A stretch of DNA of 64,000 bases from Bog-950 sp964631835 (lineage in GTDB: Bacteria > Bacteroidota > Bacteroidia > Chitinophagales > LD1): the NCBI GenBank assembly GCA_964631835.1, contig CAZWAD010000017.1, positions 19,170 to 83,169 on the forward strand, written 5' to 3'. A model generated the notes under the pieces. The model worked only from the letters and a program-made list of their open reading frames with translations, was not told where the DNA came from and did not search any database. Positions 8,321 to 18,057 of the stretch are shown one piece after another (the first letter of the stretch is position 1; each line of letters begins with the position of its first letter). Both the position numbers and the translations under genes were made by a program.

Positions 8321-11300
8321 GTGAACTTCAGTATTGCGAAGCGAAATTTATTTGTAATAACCTTTCTGGTGTTTGGCGGCAGTCAAATGGCAAATGCCCA
8401 ATCTGCATCCAACATCCGCTTCAAATCATTTTCAACTCAGGCAGATACGGTGAGCCTCGACAGCCTGAGTGTAGTTCCCAACACCATAACCGTTCGCACT
8501 CCCACCGGTGAGATTCTTGACTCGTCTTATTTTGTTCTTAAGGCTTTTGAATCAAAACTCATCTGGAAAAAGAAACCGGAAAGCGATTCGGTGAAAATTC
8601 TTTTCCGTGTTTATCCTTTCGCTCTCGCTAGTGAAACCTACAACAAAAGCTATCAGCAATACCTTAATGCAGGTTCTAACCGGCTGCTTAAACCTTTCTC
8701 GTATAACCCTGATGTTGTTCAAAACAAACTGATTGATTTCGGCAGCCTCGACTACAACGGCAGTTTTGCCCGAAGCGTTTCGTTTGGCAGCAACCAAAGT
8801 GTGGTTCTTAATTCGCTCTTCAACTTACAACTCAGTGGCATGCTCGCCAAGGATTTGGAAATATCGGCAGCCATTACCGACAACAACATTCCCATTCAAC
8901 CAGAAGGCAATACCCAACAGATCCAAGAGTTCGACAAAATATTTATCCAGTTGCGTAAAGACCAGCACAGGGTTATTGTGGGCGATTTTGATTTGTTTAA
9001 TCCCGAAAAGGATTACTTTATGAAGTTCTCAAAAAAATACCAGGGCGGTTACTACAGCGGCAGCTTCGATATTAAAAAGTCGGGGGTTTTTAAAACCGGT
9101 GTGGCAGGAGGTATTTCACGTGGCAAGTTTTCGCGGAATACACTTCGTGTTTCCGAGGGTAATCAGGGTCCTTACAAATTATTTGGCGCTAATGGTGAAA
9201 CTTATATTGTTATTCTTTCAAACAGCGAGGAAGTTTTTATCAATGGAGCTAAAATGGAACGTGGCGCTGATAAGGATTATGTAATTGATTACAACCTGGG
9301 CGAAATAAGTTTTATGCCCCGAAGAATTATTACAAAAGATTTGCGCGTGTTTGTAGAGTTTGAATACTCCGACCGAAATTACCTGCGTTCAACTGCTTTC
9401 CTAAACACCGAATACTCTGCCAAAGTTGCTGATGTTCATTTTAATATTTATTCCGAGCAAGACAGCAAAGGGCAAAGCATTCAGCAAAACCTGAATGATG
9501 ATAAACGAACATTCCTTACCACTATTGGTGACAGTATTCAAAACGCGCTATACCGTGGATGGGATTCCATTGCGTATGACCCCAACCGCATCATGTACCG
9601 CCTTGTTTCAGATACCCTCGGATACGACTCTGTATTTGTTTACTCTGCTGATTCAACACAAGCAAAGTATGCAGTAAATTTTTCGTTTGTTGGTGAAGGT
9701 AAAGGCGATTACATCCTTTCATCTTCTACTGCTAACGGAAGAGTTTACCAATGGGTAGCGCCATCTGGCGATAGTTTGCGCAACGGGGCATATCTTCCGG
9801 TAATATTGCTTATAACTCCAAAGTACCAGCAGATGTATACAGCAGGTGCAGACTTCCGAATCGGCAAGTCCAATACAATTTCAACCGAAGTAGCTATGAG
9901 CAATAACGACCCGAATATGTTTTCGAGGAAAGACGATAACACGCATTTAGGTTTTGCTGCAAGGGTTTCTTATAAAGGGACAATAGCTACAAAGAGAGAT
10001 TCTGCGAACAGGAAAAATCAAAACCTCGTTCTTGATTTCCATTATGAGTTTATACAGGACCGGTTCATTACGGTAGAGAGATTCCGTAATATCGAGTTCA
10101 GCCGCGACTGGAATCTGGGCGTACAACAAAAGAGATACAACGAACATCTGGGGATAGCTAACATCGGTTATGTGTGGGGCGGCTTGGGTAATATTAATGC
10201 CCGGTTCAAAGCTTTTATCCAGGATTCCGTTTACCGGGGGTTTGAAAACGGATTGAACGGAAATTTTTCCAGGAATGGCTTCAACTTTATTTTCTCAAAT
10301 AGTTATCTGAATTCAACTTCTCAATTCCTGCAGACTGATTACATACGACCTAAAGCCGATTTCTTCTACACTTCAGCAAAAACCAAGGGGTGGAAAATAG
10401 GGGCTCTTTTCGACCACGAAGTAAACATGCTGAAAAGCAAAGGCGCAGATACTTTAACGGCAAACAGTTTTCTCTGGCAGAACTATAAAGTTTATGCTAT
10501 TACTTCTGATACGGCTGGAAACAAATATGGAATTGAATTCGTCATGCGCAACGAGCACCGTCCTGACGGAAGCAGTTTCTCCGAACCATTCTTCCGCGCA
10601 CAAACAGTAAACTTCAACGGACAAATTACTACTCTCAAAAACCAAACACTCAACTACAGCCTTACATACCGCCACGCCAGGGACAATGATTCTTTCAACA
10701 GTGCTCAGCCCGAACATTTTTATCTCGGCCGTATTGATTACAACTTCACTTTACTGAAAGGTTTTTTCCGCTCAACTACTTTGTACGAAATAGGAAGCGG
10801 GCGCCAGCAGAAAACTCAAATCGTTTACATAGCTTCACCAACCAATCAAGGTGATTTCATTTATCCTGAAAACGGAGATGTGAATAACAATGGCGTTAAG
10901 GACGTTTCGGAATTTGTAACACGTCCTGCAGGATTCACTTACGACTCATCTTATTTCAGGACCTTTATCGTTACCCCTGAATATTTTTCGGTAAACAGTA
11001 ACCAGTTCAATCAGGTATTGAATATTAACCCCGCGGCCTTGTGGAAGAACAAACAGGGTTTCAGAAAAGTGCTATCCATGTTCAGCCTGTTCGCCAGCAT
11101 CTCCATAACCAAGAAAACTTTTGCTGATAAAAATAAAAAGGTCGGTGATTACTTCAATCCTGTTCCCCTTAACCGGGAGAACAGTCAGCTGGTTGCTACT
11201 TCCATTTCAAGCAGAAACTCACTTTATTTTAACCGGCTGGATCCGAAATACGGTATTCAGCTTGACTTTACTTATTCACGAAACCGTACCTTGCTTACCA

Positions 11301-11875
11301 CTGGTTTTGAAAACCGGACACTTCAATCACAGGGTACAACCATCCGCTGGAATGCGTTTAAATCATTCAACATTCAAACGGTTTATACAAATGGTATGAA
11401 AGCCAACGAATCTGACTTTTATTCCACGCTTCAATACCGGTTCACCTTTCATGATGCCAGCACTGATTTTAGTTATCAGTTCGGTACTTCATTCCGCATC
11501 AGCACAAAATATGACTTCTCGTGGAAAGAAAATCCAACGGATACTGTCGGCAAGCAAACTTCGTTAGTTCACAAGCTTACGCTACAGGGGCGATATAACC
11601 GGCAGGGTAAAATATCGGTAGAAGCAAATCTTTCGTATGCTTCCATCAGATATAACGATAATGGCTTTCCGAACCAGCAGCTTGAATATGCTATGCTCGA
11701 AGGATTGCAAAACAACAATAACTTAGTATGGAGTGCCGGATATTCACAGAATCTTACAGAGAACATTCAGCTTTCGCTGATTTATGACGGACGAATGACA
11801 GGGTTCGTGAATGGTGATAAATCAACCATTAAACCCATCCACACCGGGAGAGCAGAAATAAGAGCTATCTTCTAA
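8321..11875 (+). CDS. Giant outer-membrane beta-barrel protein, SprA-like
   Basis: About 1184 residues starting from GTG 8321, which gives a clean signal peptide (LFVITFLVFGG, cleavage near ANAQS); a TTG at 8303 is an alternative start. The middle part carries the segments GANGETYIVILSNSEEVFI, GADKDYVIDYNLGEISFMP and DLRVFVEFEYSDRNYLRS, a conserved block seen in large SprA-like and related outer-membrane proteins of Bacteroidota and allies. The rest is alternating aromatic beta-strand sequence ending in AEIRAIF with a terminal aromatic residue, as in outer-membrane barrels. Function is unknown; translocon-like or structural roles are possible. It ends at a strong shared terminator. Confidence 0.8.
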   Translation: MNFSIAKRNLFVITFLVFGGSQMANAQSASNIRFKSFSTQADTVSLDSLSVVPNTITVRTPTGEILDSSYFVLKAFESKLIWKKKPESDSVKILFRVYPFALASETYNKSYQQYLNAGSNRLLKPFSYNPDVVQNKLIDFGSLDYNGSFARSVSFGSNQSVVLNSLFNLQLSGMLAKDLEISAAITDNNIPIQPEGNTQQIQEFDKIFIQLRKDQHRVIVGDFDLFNPEKDYFMKFSKKYQGGYYSGSFDIKKSGVFKTGVAGGISRGKFSRNTLRVSEGNQGPYKLFGANGETYIVILSNSEEVFINGAKMERGADKDYVIDYNLGEISFMPRRIITKDLRVFVEFEYSDRNYLRSTAFLNTEYSAKVADVHFNIYSEQDSKGQSIQQNLNDDKRTFLTTIGDSIQNALYRGWDSIAYDPNRIMYRLVSDTLGYDSVFVYSADSTQAKYAVNFSFVGEGKGDYILSSSTANGRVYQWVAPSGDSLRNGAYLPVILLITPKYQQMYTAGADFRIGKSNTISTEVAMSNNDPNMFSRKDDNTHLGFAARVSYKGTIATKRDSANRKNQNLVLDFHYEFIQDRFITVERFRNIEFSRDWNLGVQQKRYNEHLGIANIGYVWGGLGNINARFKAFIQDSVYRGFENGLNGNFSRNGFNFIFSNSYLNSTSQFLQTDYIRPKADFFYTSAKTKGWKIGALFDHEVNMLKSKGADTLTANSFLWQNYKVYAITSDTAGNKYGIEFVMRNEHRPDGSSFSEPFFRAQTVNFNGQITTLKNQTLNYSLTYRHARDNDSFNSAQPEHFYLGRIDYNFTLLKGFFRSTTLYEIGSGRQQKTQIVYIASPTNQGDFIYPENGDVNNNGVKDVSEFVTRPAGFTYDSSYFRTFIVTPEYFSVNSNQFNQVLNINPAALWKNKQGFRKVLSMFSLFASISITKKTFADKNKKVGDYFNPVPLNRENSQLVATSISSRNSLYFNRLDPKYGIQLDFTYSRNRTLLTTGFENRTLQSQGTTIRWNAFKSFNIQTVYTNGMKANESDFYSTLQYRFTFHDASTDFSYQFGTSFRISTKYDFSWKENPTDTVGKQTSLVHKLTLQGRYNRQGKISVEANLSYASIRYNDNGFPNQQLEYAMLEGLQNNNNLVWSAGYSQNLTENIQLSLIYDGRMTGFVNGDKSTIKPIHTGRAEIRAIF

Positions 11876-11881
11876 AAAAGG

Positions 11882-11909
11882 AAAACCCGCCTCATTGAAG
11901 CGGGTTTTC
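11882..11909. terminator. Bidirectional intrinsic terminator
   Basis: Perfect stem AAAACCCGC / GCGGGTTTT with a 10-base loop between two convergent genes. A- and T-tracts on both sides allow it to act on either strand. Confidence 0.9.
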
Positions 11910-11932
11910 GGAAAAGTTCCTCGTTCAAAATA

Positions 11933-12853
11933 CTACTTCAACTCTGTTTCGCCTTTACCAATCAAATAACCGAACTGATAAATCTCCACTTTATAAACTC
12001 CTGATTCTTTAATGTTTTCGCTCCAATCCACTTTTATGGTCTTGTTAGTCTGGTTCCAGTCGAAATCAGCTTTCTTGGTATACTGAATGGATTCACCGGT
12101 TTGAGTTTGCAATGTTCCTGAGCCCTGGTCAGCAACGGAAATAGTTTCTCCTCTCGGATTGATTATGCGCACATACACACTTGCAGTACCTGGCTCCAAA
12201 ACTTTGTTGTCGCCCGTTTCAAATGATACCTGAACTTTTTGTAGTTTCTTCACTCGCTTTTCAGTTACCTCTTTTCCATTGCCTTTGGCTTTAATGCCAC
12301 TAAAAGAAATATTCCTGAGTTGCAGGAGTGAACCCAACTCCACTTTTTTGCTTAACCCTTTGTTTTGTTCTGTAAGTTGCGATGTGGTTTGCTTTTCCGT
12401 GGTAAGGTCAGTAGTTAATTGTTGGTTCTGAGCGGTCAGTTGCTGATTCTGAGCGGTCAGTTCTTCAATCTTCTTCTTCATTTCGGCAATTGCGGTTTCA
12501 TATTGTGCAATCTGCGCCTTAGCTTCAGCTAATTGTTTGCTGGTCATCTTACCTTTAGCAAACAAGGCTTGAATTTGCTTTTGTTTTGCCTCCAGTTCGG
12601 TGCGTTGTGATAAAATTGTGCTGTCTTTAATATTGCCTTCGGTGATTAAGTAATCAATTTCGGCTAATTTGGTTTTGAGAGTGTCGTTCAAACCGTTGAA
12701 TTCCTCCTGCAGCTTTGCTTTCGACTCACCTAAATCCTTTTTTGCTCTATTTTCGGAGTAAAGCAGGTAAAGCGCTACACCATTAATAAGCAACAGCAGT
12801 GCTATAATGGCTACGTAAACCTTTTTATTTCCTCCTTCCTGGTTATTTTCCAT
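11933..12853 (-). CDS. Inner-membrane anchored coiled-coil protein
   Basis: A 306-residue protein. A short N-terminus is followed by one membrane helix (YVAIIALLLLINGVALYLL, residues 13-31), a long coiled coil (about 32-175) that includes direct repeats of LTAQNQQ, and a beta-rich C-terminal domain (about 180-306) with VSFETGDNKVLEPG and GVYKVEIYQFGYLIGKG. Such proteins recur in Bacteroidota as hypothetical envelope proteins; no catalytic residues are evident. The C-terminal domain is probably periplasmic. It shares a bidirectional terminator with the 8321 gene and is divergent from the ABC ATPase. Confidence 0.8.
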   Translation of the reverse strand: MENNQEGGNKKVYVAIIALLLLINGVALYLLYSENRAKKDLGESKAKLQEEFNGLNDTLKTKLAEIDYLITEGNIKDSTILSQRTELEAKQKQIQALFAKGKMTSKQLAEAKAQIAQYETAIAEMKKKIEELTAQNQQLTAQNQQLTTDLTTEKQTTSQLTEQNKGLSKKVELGSLLQLRNISFSGIKAKGNGKEVTEKRVKKLQKVQVSFETGDNKVLEPGTASVYVRIINPRGETISVADQGSGTLQTQTGESIQYTKKADFDWNQTNKTIKVDWSENIKESGVYKVEIYQFGYLIGKGETELK

Positions 12854-13063
12854 TTGTCTAATTGGTTTTTAAATAATGTTAAAACTGGTACAAATGTAGA
12901 ATCTCCTGTATTCTTTCCAACTGGGGGTTATTCACGCAGGAAAGCAAGGTTGTCATATAATAATATACACCCGGTAGTTTTAAGCAGGGACCAGCACCCG
13001 GCTTCCCTTTTGCAAATCTGTCATTTAAGAATATTTTTAGCCGCTTTTGTAAAAATTGTTTTA

Positions 13064-14866
13064 ATGAGCAGCATACGCCCACTTCTTGAAGTAAAAAACT
13101 TAGTTACTGAATTTAAAACCGATGACGGAATAATCAAAGCTGTAAACAATGTCAGCTTTACGTTAAACCGCGGAGAAACCATTGGCATTGTGGGCGAATC
13201 CGGCTCGGGCAAATCGGTTACATCGCTTTCGGTTATGCGACTCATACCTGACCCGCCCGGAAAGATATCGGGAGGCGAAATTATTTTTCATAATAAGGGC
13301 GGAAGGCCGGTGAATCTTCTTACCCTTCCGGAAGCCGAAATGCGCAAATACCGCGGCAACGAAATAGCAATGATTTTTCAGGAGCCTATGACTTCCCTTA
13401 ACCCGGTTTTCAAATGTGGAAGCCAGGTGATGGAAGCTATCATGCTGCACCAGAAAACCACTAAGCCTCAGGCTAAGGAAATTACTCTCAAAATGTTTGA
13501 GAAGGTTAAGTTGCCAAACCCGCAGCGTATTTTCGATGCTTACCCGCATCAGCTTTCGGGCGGGCAAAAACAGCGGGTAATGATTGCCATGGCCATGAGT
13601 TGTAACCCGTCCATACTCATTGCTGATGAACCCACTACTGCCCTGGATGTAACAGTGCAGGCAACCATCCTCGATTTGATGGCACAATTGAAAGGAGAAA
13701 TTGACAGCTCCATCATGTTCATAACTCATGACCTGGGGGTAATTGCGGAAATTGCTGACCGCGTTTTAGTTATGTACAAAGGAAAAATCGTAGAGCAGGG
13801 AACTGTTCTTGAAATTTTCGGAAATCCTCAACACCCCTATACCAAGAGCCTTCTTGCCTGTCGTCCGCCCCTGGGCAAGCGGTTGAAAAAGCTGCCTACG
13901 GTAGTTGATTTTATGGAAGAGAAGGAGGATGGAACTCTGGTTGAAAAGCACACCTCTGTGGAGGAAGCCATTCGTGCGGTAGTTATTTCCGAAGCGGAAA
14001 CAAACGCGCGAAGAGAAAAAGTGTTGAAAGAAAAACCCATTCTTCAGGTGCGGAATGTGCAAACATGGTTCCCCTCTGGTAAGAATTTTTTCGGGAAAAC
14101 ATTGGATTATATAAAGGCGGTTGACGATGTTACTTTCGATGTACATGAAGGAGAAACACTCGGATTAGTAGGGGAGTCGGGCTGCGGGAAAACAACTTTG
14201 GGAAGAACCATACTCCGGTTGGTTCCTGCGCATGGAGGTGAAATTATTTTTGAAGGGAAAAATCTTCTTCATCTGAATAACAATGAGATGAAAGAAGTGC
14301 GGGAACACATGCAGATTATTTTCCAGGACCCTTACTCATCGTTAAACCCGCGGATTACAATCGGCAGCGCCATTATGGAGCCTATGACGGTGCATGGAAT
14401 TTATTCCAGCGAAAAAGAAAGAAAAGAAAAAGTGCTTGAGCTCCTTAATAAAGTGAATATGAAACCCGAGCACTTCAACCGCTATCCTCATGAGTTTTCA
14501 GGCGGACAGCGCCAGCGGATATGTATTGCACGCGCCCTTTCCCTTAACCCTAAATTCATCATCTGCGATGAATCCGTTTCAGCTCTCGATGTTTCCATCC
14601 AGGCTCAGGTCTTAAACCTTCTCATCCAACTGCGCGAGGAATTCAAGTTCACATACATTTTTATTTCCCACGACCTTTCGGTGGTAAAGTTTATGAGCGA
14701 CAGAATGTTGGTGATGAACAAAGGCAAAATTGAAGAAATGGGCATTAGTGACGACATTTATAATACCCCTCAGCGCGAATACACCCGAAAACTAATAGCA
14801 GCCATTCCCAAGGGAGAGTTGAGCGATATTCAAAAACGCATGGCTGCTGCCGGGGCTCGCAATTAA
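13064..14866 (+). CDS. Oligopeptide-type ABC transporter ATPase, fused double domain
   Basis: A 600-residue protein combining two DppD/DppF-type ATPases. First domain: Walker A GESGSGKSVTS, signature LSGGQKQR, Walker B ILIADEPTTALD; second domain: GESGCGKTTLG, FSGGQRQR, FIICDESVSALD. Each is followed by the oligopeptide C-terminal segment (NPQHPYTKSLL and TPQREYTRKLI). I chose ATG 13064 (MSSIRPLLEVKNL), because the upstream in-frame extension to 12854 has no homology to the family. No permease or binding protein lies nearby, so the substrate is open. Confidence 0.92.
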   Translation: MSSIRPLLEVKNLVTEFKTDDGIIKAVNNVSFTLNRGETIGIVGESGSGKSVTSLSVMRLIPDPPGKISGGEIIFHNKGGRPVNLLTLPEAEMRKYRGNEIAMIFQEPMTSLNPVFKCGSQVMEAIMLHQKTTKPQAKEITLKMFEKVKLPNPQRIFDAYPHQLSGGQKQRVMIAMAMSCNPSILIADEPTTALDVTVQATILDLMAQLKGEIDSSIMFITHDLGVIAEIADRVLVMYKGKIVEQGTVLEIFGNPQHPYTKSLLACRPPLGKRLKKLPTVVDFMEEKEDGTLVEKHTSVEEAIRAVVISEAETNARREKVLKEKPILQVRNVQTWFPSGKNFFGKTLDYIKAVDDVTFDVHEGETLGLVGESGCGKTTLGRTILRLVPAHGGEIIFEGKNLLHLNNNEMKEVREHMQIIFQDPYSSLNPRITIGSAIMEPMTVHGIYSSEKERKEKVLELLNKVNMKPEHFNRYPHEFSGGQRQRICIARALSLNPKFIICDESVSALDVSIQAQVLNLLIQLREEFKFTYIFISHDLSVVKFMSDRMLVMNKGKIEEMGISDDIYNTPQREYTRKLIAAIPKGELSDIQKRMAAAGARN

Positions 14867-14975
14867 TTGAACCGATACATCAACTGGTTCATTTAATTCT
14901 CCTGATTTGTTTTCCGGCAACATCTTTTCAAAACCTATTACTAACATTACATACTTTAATGAAAATTCGGACAGG

Positions 14976-15596
14976 ATGCAAAAAGAAGTTATAACCGAGT
15001 CGGTGTTAGATGAAACCATTTCATTTGAGGAATACCTGCAACTTACGAAGGATATACTCGATGAAAGGGTTCCCCGCTCAGGCATTTATCTTTCCGATAA
15101 AACTTTCCGTTATACACGTTCCAACCTTGAACGCATGAACAAAGTACTCGATAATATTTCGCTTAACCAAAAGCTGTACAACCTTCTTTCTGATTTAGAG
15201 GAACAGTGGATTTGGCTGGTGATCAGTGAGCCGTGGTGTGGCGATGCAAGCTGGGGAACACCGGCATTATGTATGATTGCTGCGGCTTCCGATAAAATTG
15301 ATTTCCGAATATTGCTTCGCGATACGCATCCTGAAGTAATTAAAGAATATCAAACGGCAGGAAGCGACTCCATTCCCAAACTGATTTGTTTGCGTGGGAA
15401 AGATTTAAAAGAACTTGGCACCTGGGGGCCGCGTCCGAAAGAATTGCATGAAATGGTTTTAACCGGCATGAAAGAAAAAGATTTTGATTACCGGGAAAGT
15501 GTGCGAAAACTTCATGCCTGGTTCGAAACCGACATGACGAAGTCAACACAGGAGGAGCTGATTGAATGTGTAAAGGAATGGAAAGCGATGAGCTGA
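14976..15596 (+). CDS. Thioredoxin family protein (Thioredoxin_9 type)
   Basis: A 206-residue cytosolic protein. The thioredoxin-like core begins at WIWLVISEPWCGDASW, where the usual CxxC is replaced by CGDA, and continues with PKLICLRGKDLKELGTWGPRP and a C-terminal helical tail. This is the pattern of the Thioredoxin_9 family, often next to GldC-type genes in this phylum. ATG 14976 follows a purine-rich GGACAGG stretch; a longer frame to 14907 is less likely. With only one active-site cysteine, classical dithiol oxidoreductase activity is doubtful. Confidence 0.85.
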   Translation: MQKEVITESVLDETISFEEYLQLTKDILDERVPRSGIYLSDKTFRYTRSNLERMNKVLDNISLNQKLYNLLSDLEEQWIWLVISEPWCGDASWGTPALCMIAAASDKIDFRILLRDTHPEVIKEYQTAGSDSIPKLICLRGKDLKELGTWGPRPKELHEMVLTGMKEKDFDYRESVRKLHAWFETDMTKSTQEELIECVKEWKAMS

Positions 15597-15632
15597 CGGA
15601 ATACAAATAAATTTACCTTTAAGAAAAAGCAA

Positions 15633-15986
15633 ATGGCGCAGATAACAAAGACCTCAGAAATAAGATTCAAGATTGGGTTAAGCGAGAAGAATGTCCCGAT
15701 TGATATTAAGTGGCTGGCAACCGATTCAAAAAATAATGAACTGCGTGACTGCAAAAGCATCATGATTTCAATATGGGATGGCGTGCAGGGACAAACGCTT
15801 AAAATAGATTTGTGGACCAACGATATGACCACCGATGAAATGCACTCGCATTATTTTCAAACGCTGCTCACCATGACGGAATCTTATGCCAAGGCAACCG
15901 GCAACCCTTTTGCCAATGCTGAAATGAAAAAATTTGCACAGGCACTTGCTAAGATGACGGCAGATTGGGAAGACGGGAAGAAGTGA
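15633..15986 (+). CDS. gldC: Gliding motility-associated protein GldC
   Basis: A 117-residue protein with the GldC layout: KTSEIRFKIGLSEKNVPIDI at the start, IDLWTNDMTTDEM in the middle and AQALAKMTADWED near the end. GldC is a small accessory protein of gliding and T9SS function in Bacteroidota. It fits with the many T9SS-tailed proteins in the window. It follows the thioredoxin gene by 36 bp on the same strand, so the two may form an operon. Confidence 0.9.
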   Translation: MAQITKTSEIRFKIGLSEKNVPIDIKWLATDSKNNELRDCKSIMISIWDGVQGQTLKIDLWTNDMTTDEMHSHYFQTLLTMTESYAKATGNPFANAEMKKFAQALAKMTADWEDGKK

Positions 15987-15990
15987 ACGG

Positions 15991-17895
15991 TTAGTAGTAA
16001 GTAGTAAGTTTCTTTGTGATAGTATTCCCCTTATCAGAAATTCGGAGCAGATACAACCCCGGTTTGCAGTTTGCAGCTTGCAGTTTGTTGTAAAGGTTTG
16101 ACAGAATGCAGTTGGCAATTCTTTTACCCACAGCATCGAATAATTCGGCATGAACCGGAAACTGCAAGCCGTAAACTGCGAACCCGTCTTCATCGGCCAC
16201 CACAAAAATGTTCCTTGTAGTCAAATCATTCACATCACTCGTGCCCACAAAAATGGTGAGCGTATCCGAATCTTCGCAGCCGAGTTGGTTTTTTACGGTT
16301 AATGTAACAGTGTATTCACCGCTGTTATCGTATTGGTGAAACACGTTGGGGAAATGGATAAGTACTGAGTCGCCATCGCCAAAGTTCCACAAATACGAAA
16401 ATCCGTTTGTGGCAGCAGCATAAAAGAGAGCATTCTGATTGTTCAGCTGGTGACTAATACTTGCCACCGGACAAGAATCAATGGTAATGGATGTAGAGAA
16501 TGTATCGGAGCAGAAACTATTACCGGCAATAAGTTTGATGGTGTACGTTCCACCGGAAACATAATCATGTGTTGGATTGATGGAATCAGAAAAATTTCCG
16601 TCACCAAAGTTCCACTCGTAGTTTTCAGCGTTGGATGACAGGTTCTGAAACTCCGCACGAAGTTCATTGGTAGTATAACCGAAAGCAGAGCTAACCATTG
16701 GCGCAATATAAGTGGTAAAAGTTTTTACCTGACCTTCGGCTGCAATGTGGTTCAGTTCTTTTACCGAAACCGAAACTATACCCGTATCGCTCCATAGCAC
16801 TGTAATAGAATTGCCGGTATTGGAAACAATACTTCCATTACCGGTTAAACTCCAGCAATAGCGGCTGCCCGGTGTATTGATTACTGAATAATGCGAAAGT
16901 GAACCCAGACACGAAACCGTACCACCGGTTATATCGGAGGTAACCGGTTTCAGCAAATTGAAAAGAAACATGCGCGAGTAGTTGCGTATGGTATCGTTCA
17001 GGTGAGCATTGAGCAGTTCGGGCTCGTGGCCATAACCGGTAAGGGTGTGCAGTTCATTGATAACTCCAAGATTATTCAGCCGCTGGTGAATGGGCTGGCT
17101 GCCATATACCGGTGGAAACAGAGGAATGGAAAACGGATAACCGACACCGTAAGGAACGATGTTGTCGTTATCGCCATGGAAGGAAATAACCGGTACATCT
17201 TCACCCGGTTCAATGTAAGCGGTATCGAGAATAGCGCCCCACTGGTTAATTACACCTTTAATGCGCGGTATGTGGTGACCAAGGTCGTTGTTGCCGGAGC
17301 AATCGGGGCAGCCGAGGTCAGCGGGCTCAAGAGGAATACCGAAAGTAGGAGCGGGGCGGTCGGTTTCCTGCATGTAGGCATTGGCGAGGGCACAGAAACA
17401 ACCGGCACTGGTACCGGTAAGGAAAATAAGCGAAGTATCAATACGGAACTGCGATGCACGTGCACTGAGAAAGCGAATGGCGGAGCGCTCGTCCTGAATG
17501 CCGCGGTAAACGGCACGCATGGCGCTGTTCTGGTCGGTGGCGTTAAAGCCAAGCCGGTAATCAATAGTTGCCACCACGTAACCGCATTTGGCAAAGTATT
17601 CGCAAAACTCCGGAATGACCGGTTCAGTACGCCAGCCAATGAGGAAGCCCCCGCCAAACTGGAAAACAATAAGCGGGCGTTTGGTAAGTGTATCGTTAGC
17701 CGGTTCGTAAATATCGAGGAATAAATCCTGGGGCTGTGCCAGTGCGCCATAGGGTGTGGCAGTGCCGAAGTAAATACCGGTGGTGTTGGTTACGGAGCGG
17801 AAGATGGTATCCTGATAACGGAGCGAGTTGCAGTTTTGGGCTACTGTGAATAGTGAAAAGTGAATAGAAAATACAAGAAGTAAAATCCGGTTCAT
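15991..17895 (-). CDS. Secreted esterase with PKD domains and T9SS tail
   Basis: A 634-residue exported protein. After the signal peptide (to about residue 19, FTVAQ) comes an alpha/beta-hydrolase domain (about 50-310) with an oxyanion segment VFQFGGGFLIG, the nucleophile elbow GTSAGCFCAL and an aspartate/histidine context HGDNDNIVPYG and GYGHEPELL. Two PKD domains follow, marked by NFGDGNFSDS and NFGDGDSV, then a T9SS type A sorting tail containing LFDAVGKRI and KPGLYLLRISD. This resembles carbohydrate esterases or lipases of the BD-FAE/Aes type. It is convergent with gldC, ending four bases from it. Confidence 0.88.
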   Translation of the reverse strand: MNRILLLVFSIHFSLFTVAQNCNSLRYQDTIFRSVTNTTGIYFGTATPYGALAQPQDLFLDIYEPANDTLTKRPLIVFQFGGGFLIGWRTEPVIPEFCEYFAKCGYVVATIDYRLGFNATDQNSAMRAVYRGIQDERSAIRFLSARASQFRIDTSLIFLTGTSAGCFCALANAYMQETDRPAPTFGIPLEPADLGCPDCSGNNDLGHHIPRIKGVINQWGAILDTAYIEPGEDVPVISFHGDNDNIVPYGVGYPFSIPLFPPVYGSQPIHQRLNNLGVINELHTLTGYGHEPELLNAHLNDTIRNYSRMFLFNLLKPVTSDITGGTVSCLGSLSHYSVINTPGSRYCWSLTGNGSIVSNTGNSITVLWSDTGIVSVSVKELNHIAAEGQVKTFTTYIAPMVSSAFGYTTNELRAEFQNLSSNAENYEWNFGDGNFSDSINPTHDYVSGGTYTIKLIAGNSFCSDTFSTSITIDSCPVASISHQLNNQNALFYAAATNGFSYLWNFGDGDSVLIHFPNVFHQYDNSGEYTVTLTVKNQLGCEDSDTLTIFVGTSDVNDLTTRNIFVVADEDGFAVYGLQFPVHAELFDAVGKRIANCILSNLYNKLQAANCKPGLYLLRISDKGNTITKKLTTYY

Positions 17896-17922
17896 GGAAT
17901 AAAGCTAAAAAGAAAATGCGGA

Positions 17923-18050
17923 GACACGAATTGCACGAATTGGTACGAAAGGAAGAGAATACAGGACGACACGAATTGCACGAATTGGCGCGAAAGGAAG
18001 AGAATACAGGAGGACACGAATTGCACGAATTGACGCGAAAGGAAGTGAGG
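17923..18050. repeat. 45-bp tandem repeat with GACACGAATTGCACGAATTG core
   Basis: Nearly three copies of a 45-bp unit beginning at 17923, 17968 and 18013. Each has the core GACACGAATTGCACGAATTG followed by CGAAAGGAAG. The same core occurs once inverted at 45182-45202. It lies upstream of the esterase gene and encodes nothing visible. Confidence 0.9.
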
Positions 18051-18057
18051 CATGAGA

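Noticed and set aside
12854..13063. N-terminal extension of the double ABC ATPase
   Set aside because: The 70 extra residues have no homology to the family, and ATG 13064 gives the usual start of such ATPases.
17002..17724. 240-residue plus-strand frame inside the esterase gene
   Set aside because: It overlaps the hydrolase domain in full and has no domain of its own.
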